Shown here: positions 8,724-17,442 of the stretch, piece after piece
Numbering within the stretch: the first letter of the stretch is position 1
Layout: every line of letters begins with the position of its first letter
Origin: JAKLQR01 sp963753165
GTDB lineage: Bacteria; Nitrospirota; Thermodesulfovibrionia; Thermodesulfovibrionales; SM23-35
DNA: 64,000 bases
Direction: 5' to 3'
Assembly: GCA_963753165.1 (NCBI GenBank)
Contig: CAVWBP010000009.1
Coordinates: 210,173 to 274,172, forward strand
Program-made: the position numbers and the translations under genes
Notes under the pieces: generated by a model
Seen by the model: the letters and a program-made list of their open reading frames with translations, nothing else
Told to the model about the DNA's origin: nothing
Databases searched by the model: none

Positions 8724-8882
8724 ATGTGCGCAAGTGAAAAGCCTGACATAAAGGCAGTGATCAGGAATTTGAAAAAACCCGTCCCTTTTTGGCAGAAGCT
8801 CGGCCTTATCACAAAGAACAGCCTTATCAAGATCACAAAGTTTCAGAATTGCTGCGGCCATCCGGGAGAGCCGGGGTGTTGA
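8724..8882 (+). CDS. Cys-rich microprotein ending CCGHPGEPGC (52 aa)
   Basis: A 52-residue basic protein, start MCASEKPDIKAVIRNLKKPV, ending TKFQNCCGHPGEPGC. The ribosome site GGGGAAG is well placed and TATAAT lies 34 bp upstream. The C-terminal CCGxxGxPGC pattern is remembered from small proteins in other anaerobic or environmental bacteria, but no function is known to this annotator. The three C-terminal cysteines and a histidine could bind metal. It is transcribed alone. Confidence 0.72.
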   Translation: MCASEKPDIKAVIRNLKKPVPFWQKLGLITKNSLIKITKFQNCCGHPGEPGC

Positions 8883-9044
8883 AGGCAATAATCGGGTAAG
8901 CACCGGTCGGTGCAGGGGATAACGTAACCCGTAACATGGTAACACCGTTAGAATATCGGGTTATTATGTTTCAAACCCCGTCCTATTTTTATCGTTTTTC
9001 AAATGGCAGCAACGGAACGGGCGGGGTACAGGCAATCAATGAGG

Positions 9045-10277
9045 TTATTGCTCCGGTATTGTTTCTGCCCCCGTCTTTTGAGAAAGCCTGGGCTCATAGG
9101 GAAGAACTTGGTTTTTGCCTTTTCCTTTCGCCTGATAAAGGGCCAGGTCTGCAAGTTCAATAACTTTATATATTGAATCACCGTCATCCGGGAAACTCGC
9201 AATGCCCCCGCTTACTGAAACAAAACCCATGGGCTGCTTTTCTCTGTGCTTGAAAGGATGATTCTCGATTTTTTCCCTCAGTCTTTCAGCATATATAAAG
9301 GCTTCTTCTTTATCGATCCGGGGGAGCATAATGATAAATTCTTCACCCCCGTATCGGACTATTGTGGACTCCCTTCTCGTAGAACCGCGCATAAGCTGGC
9401 TCAGTTCTATAAGAAGCTGATCACCTGCGCTGTGCCCGTTGGTATCGTTGTAATATTTAAAATTATCGATATCAAAGAGAAAAACAGAGAGCGCAGTCTC
9501 TTCCTGAACTGACTGCTCGATATAATGCTGCGCCATCCTGAATAAATAATTGCGATTATTCAATCCTGTCAAAGGATCTGTATTTGCCTTGAGCTGTGCT
9601 TCAGAGAGGATTGTCTGGTTCATGAGAGCGACAGCTGCAATGTCGGCAATCATTTTTGACAAGTCGCTCTCATTTCCTGCAGGCTTGTCAATTTTTCCTA
9701 TGCCGATTACACCAAGGAGCCTTTCTTTGAAGATAATGGGAACTGCCATCCAGATTTGTGAATCCAGGCCCTGATGTCCATTGCTGCGAGGGTTCATTTT
9801 ATTGAAATGTTCTCTCATCATAACGAAACGGTGTTTTGCCGCTGCACCTATAAGGCCTTCTCCAGGCGCGAAAGAGACTTGTTCCTGATTTAACACACCC
9901 TCTATGGACAATTTTTTAAGCTGATTATCCGAAGCGTCGTAGAGATAGAGTTCCACTGTTTCAGTCACAACAACGTCTTTCACCATTTCTGTTATTGCCA
10001 GCATGATTGTGTGTAATTTGGAAGTAGAATTCAGGCGTTGCACAATCGTCGGGACCTTCAACATAAAAGACAGATACCGACTGTTCAGTTCAGCGAGCTG
10101 ATTTATTTTTATGTCCATTTTTTGGATCTGACGGTCTCTCGCGATAATTTCTTTGAGACAGGCTGTATCCTGAGTATCGGCCTTTGCAGCTCTCTGAGAA
10201 GAGCGGACAAGAAAGAAAACGACAGTTCCGAGGCAGAGTATTATTGCTATCCCTATGATTCCATACTCACCGAGCAT
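9045..10277 (-). CDS. Membrane-anchored GAF-GGDEF diguanylate cyclase
   Basis: Synthesises the second messenger c-di-GMP from GTP. The start at ATG 10277 (MLGEYGIIGIAIILCLGTVV) is chosen for GGGAGGAG directly upstream, giving 410 residues. It has an N-terminal transmembrane helix (about 5-25), a short coiled coil, a GAF sensor domain (about 70-220) and a C-terminal GGDEF domain with TDPLTGLNNR and the active motif GGEEF. The usual inhibitory RxxD site before the motif reads RRES, so product inhibition is probably weak or absent. It is divergent from the HEAT/HD-GYP pair, suggesting one c-di-GMP module. Confidence 0.93.
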   Translation of the reverse strand: MLGEYGIIGIAIILCLGTVVFFLVRSSQRAAKADTQDTACLKEIIARDRQIQKMDIKINQLAELNSRYLSFMLKVPTIVQRLNSTSKLHTIMLAITEMVKDVVVTETVELYLYDASDNQLKKLSIEGVLNQEQVSFAPGEGLIGAAAKHRFVMMREHFNKMNPRSNGHQGLDSQIWMAVPIIFKERLLGVIGIGKIDKPAGNESDLSKMIADIAAVALMNQTILSEAQLKANTDPLTGLNNRNYLFRMAQHYIEQSVQEETALSVFLFDIDNFKYYNDTNGHSAGDQLLIELSQLMRGSTRRESTIVRYGGEEFIIMLPRIDKEEAFIYAERLREKIENHPFKHREKQPMGFVSVSGGIASFPDDGDSIYKVIELADLALYQAKGKGKNQVLPYEPRLSQKTGAETIPEQ

Positions 10278-10371
10278 GAGCTCCTCCCGCAGAAATTTCT
10301 GCACTTTGGACCTGAAGTGCTACTGAATATTCCTTCTCTATTTATTATCTCCCCATATGGATAAGCAGTCA

Positions 10372-10389
10372 ACCCTACCTGAGTAGGGT
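10372..10389. promoter_or_regulatory. 18-bp perfect palindrome between divergent c-di-GMP genes
   Basis: ACCCTAC-CTGA-GTAGGGT lies in the 235-bp gap between the diguanylate cyclase and the HEAT gene and is followed by an A-rich stretch. It could be an operator for both directions; no terminator role is needed between divergent genes. Confidence 0.45.
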
Positions 10390-10512
10390 GAAAAAAACCC
10401 GGGATTTTATTAGAATAATATAAAGCCTTATAAAAAGCCTTAACATTCCGGGAGCGTTTCTCACGAACAAGGTGCGATAACAGACTCAAAGCCGTGAAGG
10501 GAATAATAAGCT

Positions 10513-12681
10513 GTGAACGATAAGAACAAAAAAATACCGCTCGATGCGAAACTTTTGAGCTATGCCATCATTGAGCTGAATATTTCACGCCGGAATGTAG
10601 CGATTTATCCTAAAGAGCATCCCTCAATGGAGAGATCATTAACGAGGGCCTTTGATTTTCTCAAACAACTGTTCCAGTTCAGGCCTGAAATTACTCTCGG
10701 TATCGCAAAAGATACAATCATCGTTGATGAATATCAGCTGGATAAAAAAAATCCGGTTTATCAGGAATTTGCTTTAAACCTGAACAAGATACACGTCGCT
10801 TCGGTAACATTCAAAAATGGATTGACAAAAGATGAACTGTATCAGTTCAATTGTTTCATCCTGGAGAAGATGGACCATTTGCCGGTAACAAAAGTAAAAG
10901 AAGTATTCGAAAAAAATAACTTCCCCCATGTTGTGGTCGTTTTTATTGATTATGGAACCTTTTCTTTCAAAACCAGCGAGACTGATCAGACAACGAAAGA
11001 GATACCCCTGTGGGAGAAATATATATATGGCCTGATCAAAAACACACTCCAAAATGAAGATATCACCGATGCTGTCAGAGATATCCCTCCGGAAACATTC
11101 TCGAATTTGCTGAATAAGTGTTCGGAAGCGGAAATCAAAGAAGAAACTTATGACAGGGTGATTACTGCGTACATGAGAAGTTCTCCACAAAGGACTTTTT
11201 CGGGTCAGGACTGCAAACGTATGTTCGAATTTCTCAATCTGTTAAGGCCTGATCTGAAGAAGAAGTTTTTCTCTTCTTCGGTGAGGACATTCTCACAAGA
11301 TATCGACTTGACAAATCGAGCGTTGGCAGAGATGCCGTTTGAAGATATCATTGCTTTCCTGGACGCTGCAAATGAACAGAGAATCGCTCTGCCGCAGAAT
11401 CTGATGGACCTTATCACCAGTTTGACTGCCGGCTCGCACGGGTATATCGGTGATGTTCAATTGCACGAAACACTTGTCCTTGATGACGTGTTTCTCCCCC
11501 CTGACAGTGCAGAATTGCTCAAGAAAGATAATTTTGAGAAATTACTGTCTGACAAATATCAGCAGGATATTCAGCAACTCTTTGTCCTGAATACATCGGA
11601 CCTGAAAACTTCACAGCTCATTGAACTTGAACACGAGTTCTTCGATGAACTTATTGACCAGAGATTCAATCAGATTATCCTTGAACTGCTGCGTTCCGAA
11701 ATAGTATCAGAGATAGAGTATCGATCTTTGGTGAATATTATGAGGAAACAGACCGAACAACTATTATGGCTTGGTCAATTCGGACAGTTTGTCGAGATCC
11801 TCAAAATCCTTGAAATGAACAAAGCCCTCCACAGATTTCCGGACATCAATGCAGATGCTCTTGAGTATTATCATTCTTCTGATTTCATCGGCCTCCTGGT
11901 TAATTCTCTCAGAATTTTGGGAAGACAGAAGCGAAGAGAGATAGCAATGATCTGCGAGTACTACAGGCAGAAACTCATCCCCTATTTTATGGATGCGCTT
12001 GCCGAAGAAGATTCTCAGGTTATCAGACGGTTTCTGATGGATCTGCTCAAACAATTTGGCGATGAGCTCATCCCCGAAGCATTGAAAAGACTTGCCGACA
12101 AAAGGTGGTTCGTGAAAAGAAATATGCTCTATATGCTTGCAGAGACGGGCAGCAAAGAAATGGCTGACCAGATAAAACCTTACTGCCGGAATGAGAATCC
12201 TAAAGTAAGTCTTGCTGCCATGAAATGTTTACTGAGTATCGGAGATAGCTATGCTATTGAAATGCTCAGGGAGTTATTAGACTCAAAAGAAAAAGAAAAG
12301 ATTCACCAGGCTGTTTTGCTCGCCAGTTCTTTCAGAACTAAAGAGGTTGTCGGGGGGTTAATCGCATTGCTTCAAAAACAGGAAATCAGCGGCTCTGACA
12401 TACAGGACAAGATCCCGATAATACGAGCCCTTGGAGAAATAGGCGATCCGCAAACCGTGGAAGTCTTGCGGACGTCGCTTGCAGGCAGGAGCATCTTGTA
12501 CCGGGGGATTACCGAGCGACTGAGAGAGGAGATATATAAGACCCTCAAAAACTATCCATATGAATCGGTTCGGGATCTGATAGAAGAGGGATTAAATTCT
12601 AAAAACGAAGTGATAAGAGCAGAATCACACCATTTAAAAAGGAAGCATAGGCTTAGATGGAAACCGTTAAGGGATTCATAG
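10513..12681 (+). CDS. Large HEAT-repeat protein with N-terminal domain shared with the next gene
   Basis: 722 residues, GTG start (MNDKNKKIPLDAKLLSYAII). No membrane segment or signal peptide, so probably cytoplasmic. The C-terminal third (about 500-690) is a run of HEAT/armadillo-like helical repeats, for example LIPEALKRLADKRWFVKRNM and VSLAAMKCLLSIGD. The first 120 residues (YPKEHPSMERS, DTIIVDEYQL, GLTKDELYQF) align with the start of the HD-GYP protein encoded next, which overlaps this gene by 25 bp. No enzymatic motif is seen. Inference: a scaffold working with the HD-GYP partner. Confidence 0.82.
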   Translation: MNDKNKKIPLDAKLLSYAIIELNISRRNVAIYPKEHPSMERSLTRAFDFLKQLFQFRPEITLGIAKDTIIVDEYQLDKKNPVYQEFALNLNKIHVASVTFKNGLTKDELYQFNCFILEKMDHLPVTKVKEVFEKNNFPHVVVVFIDYGTFSFKTSETDQTTKEIPLWEKYIYGLIKNTLQNEDITDAVRDIPPETFSNLLNKCSEAEIKEETYDRVITAYMRSSPQRTFSGQDCKRMFEFLNLLRPDLKKKFFSSSVRTFSQDIDLTNRALAEMPFEDIIAFLDAANEQRIALPQNLMDLITSLTAGSHGYIGDVQLHETLVLDDVFLPPDSAELLKKDNFEKLLSDKYQQDIQQLFVLNTSDLKTSQLIELEHEFFDELIDQRFNQIILELLRSEIVSEIEYRSLVNIMRKQTEQLLWLGQFGQFVEILKILEMNKALHRFPDINADALEYYHSSDFIGLLVNSLRILGRQKRREIAMICEYYRQKLIPYFMDALAEEDSQVIRRFLMDLLKQFGDELIPEALKRLADKRWFVKRNMLYMLAETGSKEMADQIKPYCRNENPKVSLAAMKCLLSIGDSYAIEMLRELLDSKEKEKIHQAVLLASSFRTKEVVGGLIALLQKQEISGSDIQDKIPIIRALGEIGDPQTVEVLRTSLAGRSILYRGITERLREEIYKTLKNYPYESVRDLIEEGLNSKNEVIRAESHHLKRKHRLRWKPLRDS

Positions 12682-13763
12682 TAATGCTCATGTCTTCTGT
12701 TTCGAGTTGCATGCTTTACTCGAAAAAACATGCTTCTGTCGAGGAACTTACCGCGAAATCCTTTTCCATTCTCGATACACTGCTGAAACAGTCAGGGCGT
12801 TTTGAAATGGTAATTGTGGAGGACGAACTTATTGTGAACGAGAACCCTTTGAGAGACACAGGGACGCATGGTGAGACCCTGGTAAAGCGGCTCAGGAGGA
12901 AAGGAATTTCCCGCATTGACATTGTGAAAGGAATTACTCTTTCAGAATTGAGACAATTTGTCTCTGATATCGCGACAACAGACAAAAAGCCTCTCTCCTA
13001 TCCCCATATAAAGATCGGGGTGGTCGACATTGAAATTGACAGAATAAATATGAATATTGATTCCGCGGATGCCGACTTCTCCTCCATGACCGCTGAGCTG
13101 AGACAAAAAACGAGAGAGGCATACCTGAGGGTATCCCCGTTTAAAAGACTCAATGTCCCGGACTTTCAAGAGTTAGTGAGGCATTTCCTCGTCATGATGC
13201 AAAAAGAGATCGGTATCCTGAATATCCTGAGCCCTGTCAAGTCTGCCGGTGATGCCTATTATACGCATGCAACCAATGTAGCGGTCCTTACCCTGTTTCA
13301 GGCCAAGACCCTCGGGATACAGGAAGATTCACTTTCTGATATTGGTATTGCCGCACTCCTCCATGATATTGGAAAGCTCCTTATTCCGAAAGATCAGATG
13401 AAGCAGGAAGGTGGATATGAGTTGAAAGAGGAAGGGATAATGCTTCATCCGGTCTATGGAGCACAGTATCTTGCTCGGATAGATGGACTGACACCTCTGG
13501 CCCCCATCGTAGCATTTGAACACCATCTCAGATATGACGGCAAAGGATATCCCCAGCACGCGATTCCTCATTACAGGCAGCACATTTGCAGCCAGATGAC
13601 CGCAATTTCCGATTACTTTGACACACTGAGAAATGCAAGGCCGGAGATGAGAGTTTTGGAAGTAAAGGAAGTTCTCTCTTTGATGACAACAAAAGATGAA
13701 GGATTGTTCAATCCTTTCCTTATAAATAACTTTATACGATCAATTCATTTGGCACTTTCGTGA
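12657..13763 (+). CDS. HD-GYP domain protein with shared N-terminal domain
   Basis: 368 residues. The HD-GYP half (about 195-365) has YYTHATNVAVL, LLHDIGK, LHPVYGAQYL and EHHLRYDGKGYP; the usual Glu of HHExxDGxGYP is Leu here, so c-di-GMP hydrolysis is uncertain. The N-terminal part (YSKKHASVEEL, DELIVNENPL, GITLSELRQF) is paralogous to the start of the HEAT protein. The start at 12657 overlaps the HEAT gene; ATG 12684, three bases after its stop codon, is an alternative. The two are very likely translated together. Confidence 0.88.
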   Translation: METVKGFIVMLMSSVSSCMLYSKKHASVEELTAKSFSILDTLLKQSGRFEMVIVEDELIVNENPLRDTGTHGETLVKRLRRKGISRIDIVKGITLSELRQFVSDIATTDKKPLSYPHIKIGVVDIEIDRINMNIDSADADFSSMTAELRQKTREAYLRVSPFKRLNVPDFQELVRHFLVMMQKEIGILNILSPVKSAGDAYYTHATNVAVLTLFQAKTLGIQEDSLSDIGIAALLHDIGKLLIPKDQMKQEGGYELKEEGIMLHPVYGAQYLARIDGLTPLAPIVAFEHHLRYDGKGYPQHAIPHYRQHICSQMTAISDYFDTLRNARPEMRVLEVKEVLSLMTTKDEGLFNPFLINNFIRSIHLALS

Positions 13764-13916
13764 TCGCTGGAGGGGTTTCCGTACTCTTGCGGATCGAAAC
13801 AATGAAAAAGGGCAAATGCTTGGGGATCAGGTCATAGAATATCCCTGGTGTCGGAAGTCCTCCGGGCAAATAACCGCAGCAATACTTGTTTTCATCCCGT
13901 AATTTTCAACAAACAA

Positions 13917-13945
13917 TTGAAAAAATAAGCAAAAATGGGTAATAT
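13917..13945 (+). promoter_or_regulatory. Predicted sigma-70-type promoter of the aromatic operon
   Basis: TTGAAA (13917-13922), 17 bp, TAATAT (13940-13945). The transcript would start near 13952, leaving a leader of about 75 nt before pheA with no clear attenuator hairpin. The rest of the 262-bp gap (13764-14025) shows two GGGCAAAT words but no riboswitch that could be recognised. Confidence 0.55.
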
Positions 13946-14025
13946 TAATCTCTAAACTCTGGAGGGCAAGCGTTTTGTTCAATGATCATTCCTGAAATCT
14001 CTCTCTTTAATTATGAGGTAACTCT

Positions 14026-15096
14026 ATGAAAGAACTTGGGAAATTAAGAAAAGAAATCGACGGAATCGATAACGAAATTCTCGGACTTCTCAATAAGAGA
14101 GCCAGGAACGTTCTTGATATTGCGCATATCAAGAGGAACGAGAAAGCGAAGTTCTATTCCCCGGAGCGCGAGCGCGAAATACTGGAACGACTGACCTCTC
14201 TGAATAAAGGTCCGTTCCCGAACGAGGCGGTGAAGGTCATCTTCAGAGAAATCCTCTCTGCTTCACTTTCTCTTGAAGAACCGCTCAGGATCGGCTGTCT
14301 CGGTCCTCTCGCAACATTCACCCATCTTGCTGCAATCCGGCATTTCGGTTCAGCGTCTGTTATTGTTCCTGTGATCACGATAAAAGAGGTGTTTGACGCG
14401 GTCGAAGCCGAAAAGGCAGATTTTGGAGTTGTACCGATAGAAAACTCGACCGAGGGAATTATCAGCTACACTCTAGATCTTTTCATGGACTACGACCTTA
14501 AGGTTTCTGCCGAAGTCATGCTGAAAATTACCCATAATCTCCTGTCAAAGAGCGGGGACAAAACGAAGATCAGGAAGATATATTCTTTCTCTCCGCCTAC
14601 TGCGCAGTGCAGGCGATGGCTTGCAGCCAATATGGCCGGAGTGCCCATTATTGAAGCAACGAGCACTGCCAATGCGGCAGAACTGGCCTCACGGGACGAT
14701 GAGGCTGCTGCAATCGCAAGTGAACTGGCAGCAGAGATTTATAACCTCAAGTTTGTTGAGAAGAGCATAGAGGACAGCAAACATAACTTTACACGGTTTC
14801 TCGTCATATCAAAAGAATTTCCGAAAAAGTCGGGAAGGGACAAGACCTCGGTGATGTTTTCCGTAAAGAATAAGCCTGGCAGCCTTTACAGCGTGCTTGA
14901 GCCTTTCAAAAAGGCGAAGATCAACCTGACAAAGATTGAATCACGGCCTTCGAAAAGGAAGGCCTGGGAATATATATTTTTTGTTGATATGGAGGGCCAC
15001 ATTGAGGACAAAAAACTGAAAAAGGCCGTTGAATCAATGAGAGACGACTGCCTGTACCTCAAGGTTCTTGGCTCTTATCCCTATGGAGGTTTTTAA
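14026..15096 (+). CDS. pheA: Chorismate mutase / prephenate dehydratase (P-protein)
   Basis: Converts chorismate to prephenate and then to phenylpyruvate, the phenylalanine branch. 356 residues: AroQ-type chorismate mutase (1-90, LRKEIDGIDNEILGLLNKRA), prephenate dehydratase (about 90-270, GCLGPLATFTHLAA and PIENSTEGIISYT) and an ACT domain (about 278-350, VMFSVKNKPGSLYSVL, with ESRPSKRKAWEYIFFVD), the site of phenylalanine feedback inhibition. First gene of the aromatic operon; its TAA overlaps the ATG of hisC by one base. Confidence 0.97.
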   Translation: MKELGKLRKEIDGIDNEILGLLNKRARNVLDIAHIKRNEKAKFYSPEREREILERLTSLNKGPFPNEAVKVIFREILSASLSLEEPLRIGCLGPLATFTHLAAIRHFGSASVIVPVITIKEVFDAVEAEKADFGVVPIENSTEGIISYTLDLFMDYDLKVSAEVMLKITHNLLSKSGDKTKIRKIYSFSPPTAQCRRWLAANMAGVPIIEATSTANAAELASRDDEAAAIASELAAEIYNLKFVEKSIEDSKHNFTRFLVISKEFPKKSGRDKTSVMFSVKNKPGSLYSVLEPFKKAKINLTKIESRPSKRKAWEYIFFVDMEGHIEDKKLKKAVESMRDDCLYLKVLGSYPYGGF

Positions 15097-16190
15097 TGAT
15101 CAAACCACCTGAGTATGTTTCAGCCATCAAACCATATATCCCCGGAAAGCCGGTCGAAGAGCTTGAACGCGAACTTGGCATCAGCGGCTCTGTCAAGCTT
15201 GCCTCGAATGAAAATCCTCTGGGTCCCTCACCGCGTGCGCTCAAGGCGATACACGAAGAATTGGCGAAGCAGAAGAATGCAAACAGCTTGAACCGCTATC
15301 CTGATGGAAGCGGATATTATCTTACGAAAGCGCTTTCAGAGAAACTCTCGGTGAACGCAGACGAGATCATCCTCGGCAACGGCTCGAATGAACTGCTCGA
15401 CATAGCGGTGCGGACATATCTCAAGCCAGGGGATGAGGCTGTCATGGCGCATCCTTCATTTGTTGTCTACGCGATGGGAGTTCAGGCCCTTGGCGGAAAA
15501 CCCGTGCTGGTTCCCCTGAAGCATTACACCCATGATCTTGAAGCCATGGGAAAGGCGGTTACGCCGAAAACAAAGATGCTTTTTATCGCAAATCCGAACA
15601 ACCCGACCGGCACGATGAATACAAGGCAGGAGTTCGATCAACTCATGAAAGTACTTCCCGACGGCATTCTGGTAGTAATGGATGAGGCATATTATGAATA
15701 TGTCGCAGACCCCGAATATGCAGACAGCATGAAATATTTCCGGGGAGGGCGGGATATCCTGATCCTGAGGACTTTTTCGAAGATCTACGGGCTCGCGGGA
15801 CTGAGGATCGGTTATGGGATTGCGAGAAGTGAGATTATCACTGAAATAAACAAGTTGCGGCCTCCGTTCAATACGAATTCGATCGCCCAGACTGCTGCGC
15901 TCCATGCCCTTCAGGATGAAGCGCATCTCAAAACTTCCCGAGAGATCAATGAACAGGGCAGGCAATATCTCTACAGAGAATTGTCTTCGCTCGGTTTATC
16001 GTATGTTCCCACAGAGGCAAACTTTATTTATATGGTCGTGGAGGATGCACAGCTCCTTTACAATAAATTACTCCGGCAGGGTATAATCATCAGGCCGATG
16101 GGACCCGGGGCGATCAGGGTGACCATTGGACTGCCCGAAGAAAATCAGCGGTTTATTGAAGCATTGAAAAAGATACAAAGCGGGCAATAA
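15096..16190 (+). CDS. hisC: HisC-type PLP aminotransferase (histidinol-phosphate / aromatic)
   Basis: 364 residues, fold-type I aminotransferase. SNENPLGPSPRA near the start, NPNNPTG, MDEAYYEYV and the PLP lysine in LRTFSKIYGLAGLRIGYG are all present. Sequence type is HisC, but placement between pheA and aroF, with no other his genes, suggests transamination of phenylpyruvate, hydroxyphenylpyruvate or prephenate. Dual use for histidine synthesis is possible. It overlaps pheA by one base (TAATG), so translation is coupled. Confidence 0.93.
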   Translation: MIKPPEYVSAIKPYIPGKPVEELERELGISGSVKLASNENPLGPSPRALKAIHEELAKQKNANSLNRYPDGSGYYLTKALSEKLSVNADEIILGNGSNELLDIAVRTYLKPGDEAVMAHPSFVVYAMGVQALGGKPVLVPLKHYTHDLEAMGKAVTPKTKMLFIANPNNPTGTMNTRQEFDQLMKVLPDGILVVMDEAYYEYVADPEYADSMKYFRGGRDILILRTFSKIYGLAGLRIGYGIARSEIITEINKLRPPFNTNSIAQTAALHALQDEAHLKTSREINEQGRQYLYRELSSLGLSYVPTEANFIYMVVEDAQLLYNKLLRQGIIIRPMGPGAIRVTIGLPEENQRFIEALKKIQSGQ

Positions 16191-16233
16191 CGGCTCTTCA
16201 GGGTCTGTTTATAAGGTGCGATTCCGATAAAAA

Positions 16234-16320
16234 TTCGTCATTCTCGCGAAGGCGGGAATCCAGTATTTTCATCCCGAAAGCTTTCGGGACTGGATCCCCC
16301 GGTCAAGCCGGAGGATGACA
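16234..16320. repeat. Dispersed intergenic palindromic repeat
   Basis: Begins GTCATTCTCGCGAAGGCGGG, contains the palindrome CCCGAAAGCTTTCGGG and ends CCGGAGGATGACA. Related copies or halves are at 5328-5357, 34208-34232 and 55932-55962. It lies in the 208-bp gap between hisC and aroF, splitting the operon into two parts; aroF has no clear own promoter. Confidence 0.7.
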
Positions 16321-16398
16321 ACGACTTAATGGAAAGACACTATTCAGTCTGGAGGTTTACAGAAATTTATCATTAACAGAAGAAGCATGGAGGAATAG

Positions 16399-17424
16399 AT
16401 GGATATTCTTGTCTTAAAACCCGGAGCAACCGAAGAACAGCTTAAACATATCATTAAGAAACTCGAAGGCCGCGACCTTCAGGCAAATGTCTCCAAAGGT
16501 ACGGAAAGGACCATTATCGGTGTTATAGGCGATACTTCGAAGATCTCAGAGGATGAAGAAAATGCGATACGGGCAATGCCCGGGGTCGAAGACGCCCTGA
16601 GAATACTGAAACCCTATAAGCTCGCAAGCCGTGAATTCAAGACTGAAGATACGCATATCGATGTAAGAGGCAATATTATCGGAGGCAAGAAGATACAGGT
16701 GTTTGCGGGTCCCTGCGCAGTAGAAAATAAAACGATATTGATGCATATAGCCCAGAAGGTAAAGGATGCAGGCGCTGCATTTATCAGGGGGGGGGCGTTT
16801 AAGCCGCGTACATCGCCATATTCTTTCCAGGGCCTCGGAGAAGAGGGGTTGAAATACCTTGCATATGTGAGAAAAAAGACCGGGATGCCGGTGATTACAG
16901 AAATTATGGACCCGAGGGATATGGAAGTCGTGAGCAAATATACGGATATCATACAGATAGGAACCCGCAATATGCAGAATTTCCGGCTGCTCCTTGAAGT
17001 CGGCACTGCGAAGAAACCCGTGCTCCTTAAAAGAGGGCTGTCCGCCACGATAAAAGAATGGCTTATGGCTGCCGAGTATATCATGTCAAAGGGGAATCAG
17101 CGCGTGATACTCTGTGAGCGGGGTATACGGACTTTTGAAACCGCTACAAGGAATACCCTTGACCTGAGCGCGGTGCCTGTATTGAAAAAACTCACCCATC
17201 TCCCTGTAGTTGTTGACCCAAGTCATGGCGTGGGGAAATGGGACCTTGTTGCGCCTATGGCAAAAGCTGCGGTTGCTGCCGGCGCCGACGGACTTATTAT
17301 AGAAGTCCATACCAATCCCGAGGAAGCATTCTCGGATGGTGAACAATCACTGCGGCCTGATGATTTCAAGAAACTGATGAAAGAACTGAAACCTATAGCG
17401 GCTGCAGTAGGAAGAGAAATATAG
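16399..17424 (+). CDS. aroF: 3-deoxy-7-phosphoheptulonate synthase (DAHP synthase, type I-beta)
   Basis: Condenses phosphoenolpyruvate and erythrose 4-phosphate, the first step of the shikimate pathway. 341 residues: an N-terminal ferredoxin-like regulatory domain (about 1-70, like Thermotoga DAHP synthase) and a KDO8P-synthase-like TIM barrel with FAGPCAVEN, RGGAFKPRTSPYSFQG, IGTRNMQNF, KRGLSATIKEW and PSHGVGKWD. The regulatory domain normally gives inhibition by Tyr or Phe. Ribosome site GGAGG is present; tyrA follows 18 bp later. Confidence 0.97.
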   Translation: MDILVLKPGATEEQLKHIIKKLEGRDLQANVSKGTERTIIGVIGDTSKISEDEENAIRAMPGVEDALRILKPYKLASREFKTEDTHIDVRGNIIGGKKIQVFAGPCAVENKTILMHIAQKVKDAGAAFIRGGAFKPRTSPYSFQGLGEEGLKYLAYVRKKTGMPVITEIMDPRDMEVVSKYTDIIQIGTRNMQNFRLLLEVGTAKKPVLLKRGLSATIKEWLMAAEYIMSKGNQRVILCERGIRTFETATRNTLDLSAVPVLKKLTHLPVVVDPSHGVGKWDLVAPMAKAAVAAGADGLIIEVHTNPEEAFSDGEQSLRPDDFKKLMKELKPIAAAVGREI

Positions 17425-17442
17425 GGAAGGAATTTCTGATCA

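Noticed and set aside
8883..9044. Possible tRNA or structured RNA
   Set aside because: CACCGGTCGGTG and TAACCCG/CGGGTTA pairs occur, but no T-loop or anticodon stem can be laid out.
10277..10304. Upstream alternative start of the diguanylate cyclase
   Set aside because: The GGGAGGAG ribosome site lies between it and ATG 10277, so the later start is right.
13766..13910. Possible c-di-GMP riboswitch before pheA
   Set aside because: Two GGGCAAAT words recall part of the GEMM core, but the tetraloop, receptor and paired arms are missing.
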